Shown here in pieces: positions 7,850 to 15,098 of a stretch of 36,687 nucleotides of DNA; the first letter of the stretch is position 1, and each line of letters starts with the position of its first letter. Under the pieces are notes generated by a model. That model did not search any database. It saw only the letters and a list, made by a program, of their open reading frames with translations, and had not been told where the DNA came from. This stretch comes from a bacterium (lineage in GTDB: Bacteria > Patescibacteriota > Patescibacteriia > Patescibacteriales > VMTK01): contig JAUYAT010000016.1 of the NCBI GenBank assembly GCA_030693295.1, forward strand, positions 1 to 36,687. The letters run 5' to 3'. The translations under genes and the position numbers were made by a program.

Positions 7850-8986
7850 TCATCTTAACACCGCCCAAATTTCATAAATCAACCCTAAAATAAACAATAA
7901 AGATAAAAAATAAGCAAACGGCTTGCTTAAATTATTGCTTATAATCGGCGCAAGTTCTTTTTTCCTCTTCACCTTAAAAACCAAGCAAATAACAACAATG
8001 CCTAATACGCCTCCAACTACAGCTCCTGTCAAGCTTATAACTTTAATTAAATTCTGAAAACCGATTAAATACAAAAAATACGGCACAATGCATGACAGGC
8101 CCCAGGCAAGTTTTTTATTCATGCCCAAATCCCACCAATAAACCTCTTTAACGGCCTGAGCGAGCACTAAAAAAGAAGTTATAATCGCCAGCAAGCCGAA
8201 GATCAAGGCGAAAACCACCACGCCATTTCCGATGATTGAATTTAAACCGGCTAAAGTATCGGGTGTAGTATTGTTTCCGGTAATCCCCACAGCCAGAACA
8301 GTAAAAAAAAGCATAACCGCAACGGGAATAAATGTTCCCCAGCATATCGCGCTTTTTATTTTTTCTTTTTGCCGCGCCAGCAATCTGCATACCGAGGGTA
8401 TGGCGGCTTCGCCTCCAACCGCGAAAAAAATCGGGCCGTAAGGCAAAAAAACATTGCTCCAATCAATTAAGCTGTAATTGTCCAAATTAACATAACCCCA
8501 GCCGCGCCAAGTTATAAGAGCAACCATCAGAAGCAATAAGCCGACCATTATTAATTCCGCCGAAGCCAAAAGCTTCATCCCCATCAAGACTGCCGCGGCT
8601 TCCAAAATAAATAGGGCTGTGGAATAAAAAAAAACATTTCCGCCAAAATAAGGGCCCAGCAGCTGCTGCAGAAAAATTCCTCCGACAATAATATAAGCGA
8701 GCAAACCGCCGTAATTGCCAATTAAAACCAATACTAAGGTTATTTTTTTGCCGCTTTTGCCAAAATATTTTTCAGCGTAGCCGGGAAGCCTGTGCCTTTC
8801 TTTGGTTGACAGAATAATTTCGGCGTAAAGTTTATGCAAAAAATATTGAACTATGCCTAACAGCGGCAAATAAACAAAAAGCAAAATAATTCCCGATTTA
8901 CTAATGACATAAGGAATGGCAAATATGCCGACACCGATTATGGTGCCGATTAAAGTCGCGACGGCATGGAAATAATTTTTAGACAT
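7850..8986 (-). CDS. Amino acid permease (AAAP/aromatic amino acid transporter-like)
   Basis: 378 residues with about 10-11 hydrophobic membrane segments. The N-terminus AVATLIGTIIGVGIFAIPY is the glycine-rich first helix with the unwound IGxGIFAIP motif of APC-superfamily permeases. A middle helix contains FFAVGGEAAIPSV, as in the bacterial Tyr/Trp transporter branch. It is predicted to import amino acids with protons at the inner membrane; substrate cannot be assigned. It begins 4 bases after the translin-like gene and ends 3 bases before the phosphoesterase. Amino-acid uptake would suit an auxotrophic CPR cell. Confidence 0.85.
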   Translation of the reverse strand: MSKNYFHAVATLIGTIIGVGIFAIPYVISKSGIILLFVYLPLLGIVQYFLHKLYAEIILSTKERHRLPGYAEKYFGKSGKKITLVLVLIGNYGGLLAYIIVGGIFLQQLLGPYFGGNVFFYSTALFILEAAAVLMGMKLLASAELIMVGLLLLMVALITWRGWGYVNLDNYSLIDWSNVFLPYGPIFFAVGGEAAIPSVCRLLARQKEKIKSAICWGTFIPVAVMLFFTVLAVGITGNNTTPDTLAGLNSIIGNGVVVFALIFGLLAIITSFLVLAQAVKEVYWWDLGMNKKLAWGLSCIVPYFLYLIGFQNLIKVISLTGAVVGGVLGIVVICLVFKVKRKKELAPIISNNLSKPFAYFLSLLFILGLIYEIWAVLR

Positions 8987-8990
8987 GATC

Positions 8991-9563
8991 TTAATTTCTC
9001 CTAATCTTTATTTCATAATCAATCTGCTCAATCTTTCTTAAATTGGTTTTTGCCTGATCGTATTTGGTGCGCAAATAGCCGGTCATATCAAACTCAACCA
9101 ACTCGGCTAAAATGCCGTTGATGGCTTCTTTTATCTTTTCAACTTCTTTGAATTTTCCTCCAGCCGCCTGATTGATGGCGAACCGCACCATCTCGCCGGT
9201 CGTATCGCAGATGCCGCCCAAATAGCTGTCATAGCCAAGATTGGCTTCTTTTATTTCGTCCAGCTTCTTGCCTTTTCTGAACAAATAAAACATTTTCGCC
9301 TCAACATACTCTTCAACTCCGGCTTTGTAAGCGCCTTCTTCGGCCAAGCGATTATAACCGAATTTTTTTCCCAAATTTTGCAGCGTTTTTTCTATTTCTT
9401 TCAGTTGCGCTTCGCTGTTTTTTATATCATCGCGATGCAAAGCGAAAATCACCCGTTTTGAATCGTGCAGAACAATATTAGACAGGCTGATAATCTGCCG
9501 CCTTTCGCTTTCCCGCTTTTGGTAATCCTTCTTTAACTTTTGGATAAACTTTTTATTCAACAT
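8991..9563 (-). CDS. Translin family protein (TRAX/translin-like)
   Basis: 190 residues, almost entirely alpha-helical and charged. The pattern matches prokaryotic members of the translin superfamily (PF01997): SNIVLHDSKRVIFALHR in the N-terminal helix, then EGAYKAGVEEYVEAKMFY, then YLGGICDTTGEMVRFAINQA, ending in a long coiled helix. Eukaryotic translin/TRAX forms octameric RNA/DNA-binding particles, with TRAX supplying endonuclease acidic residues; here E and D residues of the second and third blocks are candidates. First gene of a three-gene operon. TATAAT lies at 9567-9572, only 3 bases before the ATG, so either the real promoter is elsewhere or the leader is extremely short. Substrate unknown. 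Confidence 0.85.
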   Translation of the reverse strand: MLNKKFIQKLKKDYQKRESERRQIISLSNIVLHDSKRVIFALHRDDIKNSEAQLKEIEKTLQNLGKKFGYNRLAEEGAYKAGVEEYVEAKMFYLFRKGKKLDEIKEANLGYDSYLGGICDTTGEMVRFAINQAAGGKFKEVEKIKEAINGILAELVEFDMTGYLRTKYDQAKTNLRKIEQIDYEIKIRRN

Positions 9564-9603
9564 AATATTATATAATGGCGCAAAATTATGGTAAAATTAT
9601 CCT

Positions 9604-9631
9604 ATGAAAATTTTTTAATAAAAATTTTCAT
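9604..9631 (-). terminator. AT-only hairpin downstream of pilB
   Basis: ATGAAAATTTTT / AAAAATTTTCAT inverted repeat with a short loop, between the pilB stop and the translin-like gene. Being AT-only it would be weak; it could serve as a terminator in either direction. Confidence 0.35.
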
Positions 9632-9673
9632 TCCATAATTTTTAATTTTGATTTTTTAATTTTAAATTATTTT

Positions 9674-11389
9674 TTACTCCGCCACCCTAAACACCTCGTC
9701 AACACTGGTAATACCGTCAAGGGCTTTGAGCAAGCCGTCCTGCGCCATGGTAACCATGCCGTTCTTGGCGGCTATCTCCCGCATATCATACTCGCTCACA
9801 TTGCCTGACAAAATCAATTTTTCAACTTCGCTGTCCATTGCCATTATTTCATAGATTCCGATTCGGCCTTGGTAGCCGATGCCTTGGCATTCTTCGCACC
9901 CCTCGCTTTTATAAAATTTCAAATTATTAAAATCAATTTTCTTTTTATTTTCCGCGGGCAAAGCATTTAGAATTTTCTTTACTTTTTCCATAACCTCTTC
10001 GCCAAGCTTGATTTCCTTCTTGCATTTCTCGCAAATTCGCCTTACTAATCTTTGGCCAAGCATGGCGTTAAGAGCCGGCGCTAGCAAAAACGGCTTAACG
10101 CCCATTGATAAAAACCTCGGCACGGTGCCGGCGGCGTCATTGGTGTGGATGGTTGACAAAACCAAATGGCCGGTCAAGGACGCCTGAATTGATATTTCCG
10201 CGGTGTCCAGATCCCGTATCTCTCCGACCATAATTATATCGGGGTCCTGGCGCACGATAGAGCGGAGCCCTTGGGCGAAAGTGTATTTATCGCTGGTCTG
10301 CGATTGGTTCACGCCCTGCAGTTGATATTCAATCGGATCTTCAATGGTTATTATCTTGGTTTCAGGATTGTTTAATTTCTTTAAAATCGCGTAAAGAGTC
10401 GTTGTTTTGCCCGAACCGGTCGGACCGGTGGTGATAATCATGCCGTTAGGGCGCTCTACCTCCCGTTTAAGCTGTTCAAAGGCCTGTCCGCGAATGCCCA
10501 AATCTTCAAATTCCAAACCGGCGGCGCTGGAGCGCAGCAGCCGCATTACCACGCTTTCGCCGAATGCCGTCGGCAAAAACGACGCCCTAATATCCACTCT
10601 GTCGTCTTTTAAATAAATTGACACGCGGCCGTCTTGCGGCTTGTCGGAAATATTAATTTTTACTCCGGCCAAAACTTTTATGCGGGAAATAAACCTTTTC
10701 CAAACCTCCTTGTTTAAAACAGCGGCGTCATGCAATACGCCGTCAATCCTGAATCTTATCTTTATCTCCTTTTCTTCCCCTTCAATATGAATGTCCGAAG
10801 CGCGCGACTTAATCGCCGCCGCCATAACCATTACCACCATTTCAGTAACCTGAACTTTGTTGATCTGCTCCTGCAAATCTTTAAGGCTGGAAAGCCGGTC
10901 GCTGTATTTATTCAGCTCTTCATCATTAATCTTAACGCCTTTTATCGCTTCTTTAAGCATAGGCAGCGCTTGATAAAGCTTTAAAGCGAATTCCAAGCTA
11001 TGGTCGGAAATTAAATAAACAGCGCCTTGGCAAAAATATTTTTGCTTCATTTGGCTGAACAGCGCCTGGATTTCTTCATTATGAGGTTTTGTCGCGGCTA
11101 GACGTATATTTTTTCCGTCATAATAAAAACAAACAACGGAAAGCTTTTTGGCGTCTTCCTCCTTAATAAGCGACAAGGCTTCAGGGCTAACGGCAAAGCC
11201 GATCAAATTGATATAGGGAATGCCTGATTTGGCCGCTTTTTGCCCGGTAAATCGCTCTATATCTTTTAATTTGATTTCTTCCTGCTTCTCTGCGAATTTA
11301 GTCTGCGCGTTTTCATCGCCTTTAAATTCGCCTCTTGATGAAGCAATTAAGTCTTCAATTGATTGTGTTGATTTATTATCGTCCTGCAT
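9674..11389 (-). CDS. pilB: Type IV pilus / type II secretion assembly ATPase (PilB/GspE family)
   Basis: 571 residues. Hexameric cytoplasmic ATPase that drives pilin polymerisation. The N-terminal MshEN/T2SSE-N domain spans about 40-150. The catalytic domain has Walker A GPTGSGKTT (about 322-330), Asp box ITIEDPIEY, Walker B DIIMVGEIRD (about 384-392), His box GHLVLSTIHTND (about 407-418), and tetracysteine zinc motif CEKC...CEEC, typical of PilB and GspE. No pilin, PilC or PilT gene is next to it, so the rest of the machine must be elsewhere; CPR genomes commonly carry type IV pili, often with DNA uptake. A terminator-like hairpin precedes it and an AT hairpin follows. Confidence 0.93.
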   Translation of the reverse strand: MQDDNKSTQSIEDLIASSRGEFKGDENAQTKFAEKQEEIKLKDIERFTGQKAAKSGIPYINLIGFAVSPEALSLIKEEDAKKLSVVCFYYDGKNIRLAATKPHNEEIQALFSQMKQKYFCQGAVYLISDHSLEFALKLYQALPMLKEAIKGVKINDEELNKYSDRLSSLKDLQEQINKVQVTEMVVMVMAAAIKSRASDIHIEGEEKEIKIRFRIDGVLHDAAVLNKEVWKRFISRIKVLAGVKINISDKPQDGRVSIYLKDDRVDIRASFLPTAFGESVVMRLLRSSAAGLEFEDLGIRGQAFEQLKREVERPNGMIITTGPTGSGKTTTLYAILKKLNNPETKIITIEDPIEYQLQGVNQSQTSDKYTFAQGLRSIVRQDPDIIMVGEIRDLDTAEISIQASLTGHLVLSTIHTNDAAGTVPRFLSMGVKPFLLAPALNAMLGQRLVRRICEKCKKEIKLGEEVMEKVKKILNALPAENKKKIDFNNLKFYKSEGCEECQGIGYQGRIGIYEIMAMDSEVEKLILSGNVSEYDMREIAAKNGMVTMAQDGLLKALDGITSVDEVFRVAE

Positions 11390-11417
11390 AAATATATCAT
11401 ACCAAAATATCCAAAAT

Positions 11418-11447
11418 AAATAAAGAAGGGCGATGCCTTCTTTATTT
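11418..11447 (-). terminator. Terminator between the membrane protein gene and pilB
   Basis: AAATAAAGAAGG / CCTTCTTTATTT inverted repeat with a short GC-containing loop, followed on the minus strand by an ATTTATTTT tract. It lies 22 bases after the stop of the upstream minus-strand gene. Confidence 0.7.
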
Positions 11448-11468
11448 TTAATTTCAAATTACGAATTG

Positions 11469-12464
11469 TTATATAATCCTGCTCATCAATCTTACTATCT
11501 TGCTGGAACCGCCCTTGCCCACAAGCTCAATGAATAATCCGGTCCAGGATGATATTTGAAAAACGGCAAGCGCCGAACCCGTAAGAATAATGAGAGCTAA
11601 AATAGCGGCAATGGCCGTAACCACAACCAGCCAAAAAACAAAAATTGAAGCCAGCTTGAAAGAAAATATCGCCAATAGCGCGAAAGGCATCGCTAATGTT
11701 AAAATAACCAAGCTTAAAGTTAGCCCGACAAACAAATTAACAAAAAATAAAATTATTGCCATTTCCAAACTAACCAGCCAATTTTTAATAAACAGCCGCC
11801 ACCCCTGCTTGACTGATTCCAAAAAGCCGCTGCCGCGGATCACGACATAAGCCATTGAATATTTTATCATTAAAGCAAAGCCGAGCGCGAGAGGCACGAG
11901 AATTAAAAATAAAATCAAATAAATAAAATTAGCCGTTGCCGCGCCAATCCCGCCGGCCGCCAAAATAATAGGCAAGCTAAGCAAAGAAAAGATTATGAAT
12001 ATAACAGCTTTTATCAAAATATTCAAGCCGAATACCGGCCAAAAATTTTTCATGCCGCTTGCCACGCCGCTTTGGATGCTCATGGCTTTAAGCTTTTTGC
12101 CGGCCATAATATCAGCCGAACTGTTGATTAAAGCGGCTTGCGACACTACCGCCAGCCAAATTAAATACGCGAATAAAATAAGCATCAACAACCCAACGGC
12201 TAACAGCGCGAAAAGCGAAAACGGATCCTCGGACATAATTTTTCCGATATTGGTTAAAGTTTCGCCGCTGAAAACGCCGGTTTCAATAATTTTTTGCAAA
12301 TTCGGAAAAAAATTCCGCGGAGCGCCGCCGCTTAAAATTTGAGACAGCGCCTCGTATTCAACCGCGTTGCCGAGCAAAGAAGCGAATAGGCCGAAAAACC
12401 ATAAATATTTATGGCGCCAGGCGATTTCCATGGCTTGTTTTAAAATTTTACGGTATAGAGTCAT
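11469..12464 (-). CDS. Polytopic membrane protein of unknown function
   Basis: 331 residues. The N-terminus (MTLYRKILKQAMEIAWRHK) is amphipathic and is followed by about six to seven hydrophobic segments (roughly 22-32, 85-110, 145-170, 172-205, 230-260, 262-300). The layout, with a short cytosolic N-terminus then WFFGLFASLL and a later GSGFLESVKQGWRLFIKNW loop, resembles the DUF-type integral membrane proteins frequent in CPR and Firmicutes, related to the glycerophosphodiesterase membrane domain group. No catalytic motif is seen. The start is well supported by AGGAGG 7 bases upstream and a consensus promoter at 12503-12531. It is one of the few genes here with a perfect Shine-Dalgarno. Confidence 0.75.
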   Translation of the reverse strand: MTLYRKILKQAMEIAWRHKYLWFFGLFASLLGNAVEYEALSQILSGGAPRNFFPNLQKIIETGVFSGETLTNIGKIMSEDPFSLFALLAVGLLMLILFAYLIWLAVVSQAALINSSADIMAGKKLKAMSIQSGVASGMKNFWPVFGLNILIKAVIFIIFSLLSLPIILAAGGIGAATANFIYLILFLILVPLALGFALMIKYSMAYVVIRGSGFLESVKQGWRLFIKNWLVSLEMAIILFFVNLFVGLTLSLVILTLAMPFALLAIFSFKLASIFVFWLVVVTAIAAILALIILTGSALAVFQISSWTGLFIELVGKGGSSKIVRLMSRII

Positions 12465-12502
12465 ATTTTTTTCCTCCTTTAATTTAATAATTAACTGTTA
12501 AT

Positions 12503-12531
12503 ATTATAACATAATATTTTATACAATACAA
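12503..12531 (-). promoter_or_regulatory. Promoter of the 331-residue membrane protein
   Basis: Minus strand TTGTAT, 17-base spacer, TATAAT (12503-12508 on plus coordinates). The predicted leader of about 31 bases contains AAAGGAGG before the ATG at 12464. Confidence 0.65.
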
Positions 12532-12589
12532 AAAATCATATAAATCATTTAATTTCTACGATCAAAAAATTATTATTTTTTTGCTCCGT

Positions 12590-12626
12590 CGGCTCCATGG
12601 TCCCGAGAAGTAAGGGTGTGGAGCCG
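12590..12626. other. Stem-loop in the 12465-12783 intergenic region
   Basis: CGGCTCCA / TGGAGCCG, 8 paired bases, with an inner TCCC/GGG pairing. It is the only GC-rich island in an otherwise AT-rich gap of about 319 bp and sits just after the small ORF at 12633. It could be a terminator (a T-rich stretch follows about 15 bases later on the minus strand) or a structured RNA. The rest of the gap holds only the promoter and that ORF. Confidence 0.4.
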
Positions 12627-12632
12627 TTACGA

Positions 12633-12794
12633 TTATAATAATCTGCAAGACCTTTTAATTTCAGAATGGTTTAAGACTTTGTACTGCCCTTTAATTTCCA
12701 ATTTATAAAATATCCCATACTTTCCAGAATGTGGATCTTTGTTTTTGTGAATATTGCAATAATCAGACGGCAAAATACTGCTTTTATTTAACAT
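12633..12794 (-). CDS. Possible small protein (53 aa) overlapping the end of the secreted repeat protein gene
   Basis: Too short for the ORF track. The ATG at 12794 lies inside the last codons of the upstream gene (11-base overlap), a stop-start arrangement suggesting translational coupling. The product is MLNKSSILPSDYC then IHKNKDPHSGKYGIFYKLEIKG. Composition (Tyr, Lys, Asp, Ile, one CxxH) looks protein-like rather than random, but no family is recognised and there is no Shine-Dalgarno. It could also be the remnant of a longer domain. Low certainty. Confidence 0.35.
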   Translation of the reverse strand: MLNKSSILPSDYCNIHKNKDPHSGKYGIFYKLEIKGQYKVLNHSEIKRSCRLL

Positions 12795-13719
12795 CCCCTA
12801 CCTCTATCTTCCTAACATCGCTATTCGTAATCCCTAATCCTAATTCCCGCATAATCCTAAATGCGTCTGCGGGCCGGCCGAGATAATACGCTTTTTTGTC
12901 TTTGGGGTAGATATAATACGCTTCACCGTTTTGTTCAACATCTAATAATATTTTTCCCAAAACATAGTCGGGGTAAATCGTGTGGCTGATTATAAACTGA
13001 TGCGTTGCGCCTAAGCCCAGTTTTCGCATTATGTCGAATGCGTCCGCCGGCCTGCCAAGATAATATTTCTTTTTATCGTCTGGATAAACATACCAGCCCT
13101 CGCCTTTCTCTTCAACCTGTAATAATATTTTACCCTCTATCTTTTTTATTAAATTATCATCCTTTTTGCTAAATAACCATTTTTCTCTTTCAACAGCAGC
13201 AGCATTAATTACAGCATTCTGGGCATGAGGCGCGCTATTTTGAATTAAATAGTCATCTTCCGAAATACACTTGCCGCCGCTCATTGTATATCCATAACCG
13301 CATTCGCAGATTTTATTTAAGCTATTATAACTTGAATGGTATCCGTATTTGTCACTGCAATAACTATTGCCGGATATACAGGATTCTTTTCCTAAAAAAT
13401 CTTTGCCAACAACATAGCCGTAATTGCACAAACAACTTTTAGAAATAGAATCGTAATAAGAGCTAAACGGGCAGGATGGAACAGGCGGAGGGCTGTATGA
13501 TGGGTAAGATGGGGTTGGTGTATAACCTCCGGAGCACCAAGGATAGTAAGGAGCGCATGTTGCCGACAATGATGTGCCGTCGCAACAAGAACACCCGCAA
13601 ACTCCACCGTGCCAAGAGCAACAACCGCTGCGAGCTTCTGCGGTTTCGGGAAAATAAAACCAGCCAATCACTACTACTAAGCAAATAATTAAACAGGTTA
13701 TTTTAATAAGATTTTTCAT
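12784..13719 (-). CDS. Secreted Cys-rich protein with two C-terminal GRPADAF repeats
   Basis: 311 residues. Signal peptide about 1-29 (hydrophobic IICLVVVIGWFYF, then AEA before the mature protein). Residues 32-62 form a Cys-rich block (SGCCSWHGGVCGC, CCDGTSLSATC). A Pro/Tyr/Ser-rich linker (64-82) follows, then an EGF-like Cys-rich stretch (83-151). Two tandem copies of a module of about 44 residues, at 195-238 and 255-297, carry KILLQVE, YVYP, KKYYLGRPADAF and MRKLGLG. This module recurs in CPR surface proteins, often several per protein; its function is not known to me. It is probably exported and disulfide-bonded, and is located next to polysaccharide and Asp-box genes, consistent with a cell-surface cluster. 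Confidence 0.8.
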   Translation of the reverse strand: MKNLIKITCLIICLVVVIGWFYFPETAEARSGCCSWHGGVCGCSCCDGTSLSATCAPYYPWCSGGYTPTPSYPSYSPPPVPSCPFSSYYDSISKSCLCNYGYVVGKDFLGKESCISGNSYCSDKYGYHSSYNSLNKICECGYGYTMSGGKCISEDDYLIQNSAPHAQNAVINAAAVEREKWLFSKKDDNLIKKIEGKILLQVEEKGEGWYVYPDDKKKYYLGRPADAFDIMRKLGLGATHQFIISHTIYPDYVLGKILLDVEQNGEAYYIYPKDKKAYYLGRPADAFRIMRELGLGITNSDVRKIEVGDVK

Positions 13720-13793
13720 AATTTTTCTTGTCGCCTTACTTTAAATTTACTATTTTTTTATTTTTCAATCAACAAAATCACAAAATCCTAAAA

Positions 13794-15098
13794 TCATTCT
13801 GTAATTCCTTGATTAAATATAATCTCTAATAATTGAACTCCTTTTGAATAAATTATAGGTGGATTTCCTATTCCTTTATACCAATTAGAAAAATTGGGGT
13901 AAAAATTATAATCTCCTGAACTTACCAATTTTGTTTTAAAAAATTTCTCTGCCACTAAATAAGAAAAATAGATTTTGCCGTCCTCTGGTCGTTCCTTCGA
14001 AAAATTATATTTTTTTTCACTTTCCATCCAGACAATATACGGAATATTGTTTTTATCTGTTGCTATGCTTGGGAAAAACTGATAGGTATTTGACGGGGCG
14101 ACAATAATAGATTTTGACCATTTGCCATTTTCAAAATACGAATAATGTATTTGCGTTTGGTCGCTATTGCTTGTTTTAGATCTCCAGACAACATGCAAAA
14201 CTCCTTTCCGATCAACACAAGCGCTAATATGTCTAGCGTCAAAAGACGAATTAGAAACATTTTGCCAAACGCTCCAATTATTTCCACCATCGTTTGAATA
14301 AGAACGCCAGACTTGCTGTATCGGCTCGCCCAAAGAGGAATACATCAACACATGCAACATTTCCTTGTTGTCTTGCAAAATGCTGGGGCGGGATTGAGAG
14401 TTATTTGGCGAAATACCAATGTTAATCCACTTACCCCATGATTGTCCTTCGTCGACAGATTTAATAAATTTGACTTGCTGATTTTTATTTTCTGAATCTT
14501 TTCCTTCCCACACTACATATAATTTGTCATCATCTCCAACAAAAATATTTGGGTGTTCTTGCCAGTAATCATCGCTAGAATATCCAAAAACCGGCGAGAT
14601 GTTTTTCCATTCATTCCAAGTGTTTCCGCCGTCAGTTGATTTCGAGTACTTTATTTGTCTGTTGTTCGATTCATTTTGAAAATCAGAACCATACCAAACA
14701 ATATGAAGGAAGTCCTTTGAATCTATCGCGATAGACGGCACTCGTTGATCAGATTCTATGAAAGCAATCGGTTTATTTGTCCCCGAAATTATCCATTCGC
14801 TATCTTGCGCTTTGCTTAATTTAGCGACAAAAATTTGATAGTAGCCGTCATATTTTTTGCGATAAGCAACATAAAAATTGCCGTTTTTGTCTTCTGCTAT
14901 TTTTCGCTGTCCCGGGTAGCCAAGTGCCGCGATGTCTTCTGTATTATCAACTATAATTTGTTTGGGCTCGGTATGATTTATTTGTAAGTCTTGTTTAACT
15001 TCTGATTTGCTTAAAAATTCTTTAGACAAAATAATTAACAAAATTAAAATAACGACAAGTAAAATTAATTTATTGTATTTTTTGAATAAGATTATCAT
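13794..15098 (-). CDS. Membrane-anchored Asp-box (BNR/sialidase-like) beta-propeller protein
   Basis: 434 residues. One N-terminal membrane anchor (about 9-26), then an extracellular region with at least three Asp-box motifs of the S-x-D-x-G-x-x-W type: STDGGNTWNEW, SVDEGQSWGKW and SNDGGNNWSVW. Similar strands between them (HVVWRSKTSNSD, IPYIVWMESE) suggest a six-bladed propeller like sialidases or sugar-binding lectins. I see no arginine triad or other sialidase active site, so catalysis is unproven. The gene overlaps the 3' end of the synthase-epimerase gene by 29 bp, so it is translationally coupled to it and may bind or process the same polysaccharide. Function inferred from context. Confidence 0.75.
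   Translation of the reverse strand: MIILFKKYNKLILLVVILILLIILSKEFLSKSEVKQDLQINHTEPKQIIVDNTEDIAALGYPGQRKIAEDKNGNFYVAYRKKYDGYYQIFVAKLSKAQDSEWIISGTNKPIAFIESDQRVPSIAIDSKDFLHIVWYGSDFQNESNNRQIKYSKSTDGGNTWNEWKNISPVFGYSSDDYWQEHPNIFVGDDDKLYVVWEGKDSENKNQQVKFIKSVDEGQSWGKWINIGISPNNSQSRPSILQDNKEMLHVLMYSSLGEPIQQVWRSYSNDGGNNWSVWQNVSNSSFDARHISACVDRKGVLHVVWRSKTSNSDQTQIHYSYFENGKWSKSIIVAPSNTYQFFPSIATDKNNIPYIVWMESEKKYNFSKERPEDGKIYFSYLVAEKFFKTKLVSSGDYNFYPNFSNWYKGIGNPPIIYSKGVQLLEIIFNQGITE

Noticed and set aside
11590-12342. Plus-strand ORFs of 86 and 115 residues
   Set aside because: Both are antisense to the polytopic membrane protein, which has a promoter and perfect Shine-Dalgarno.
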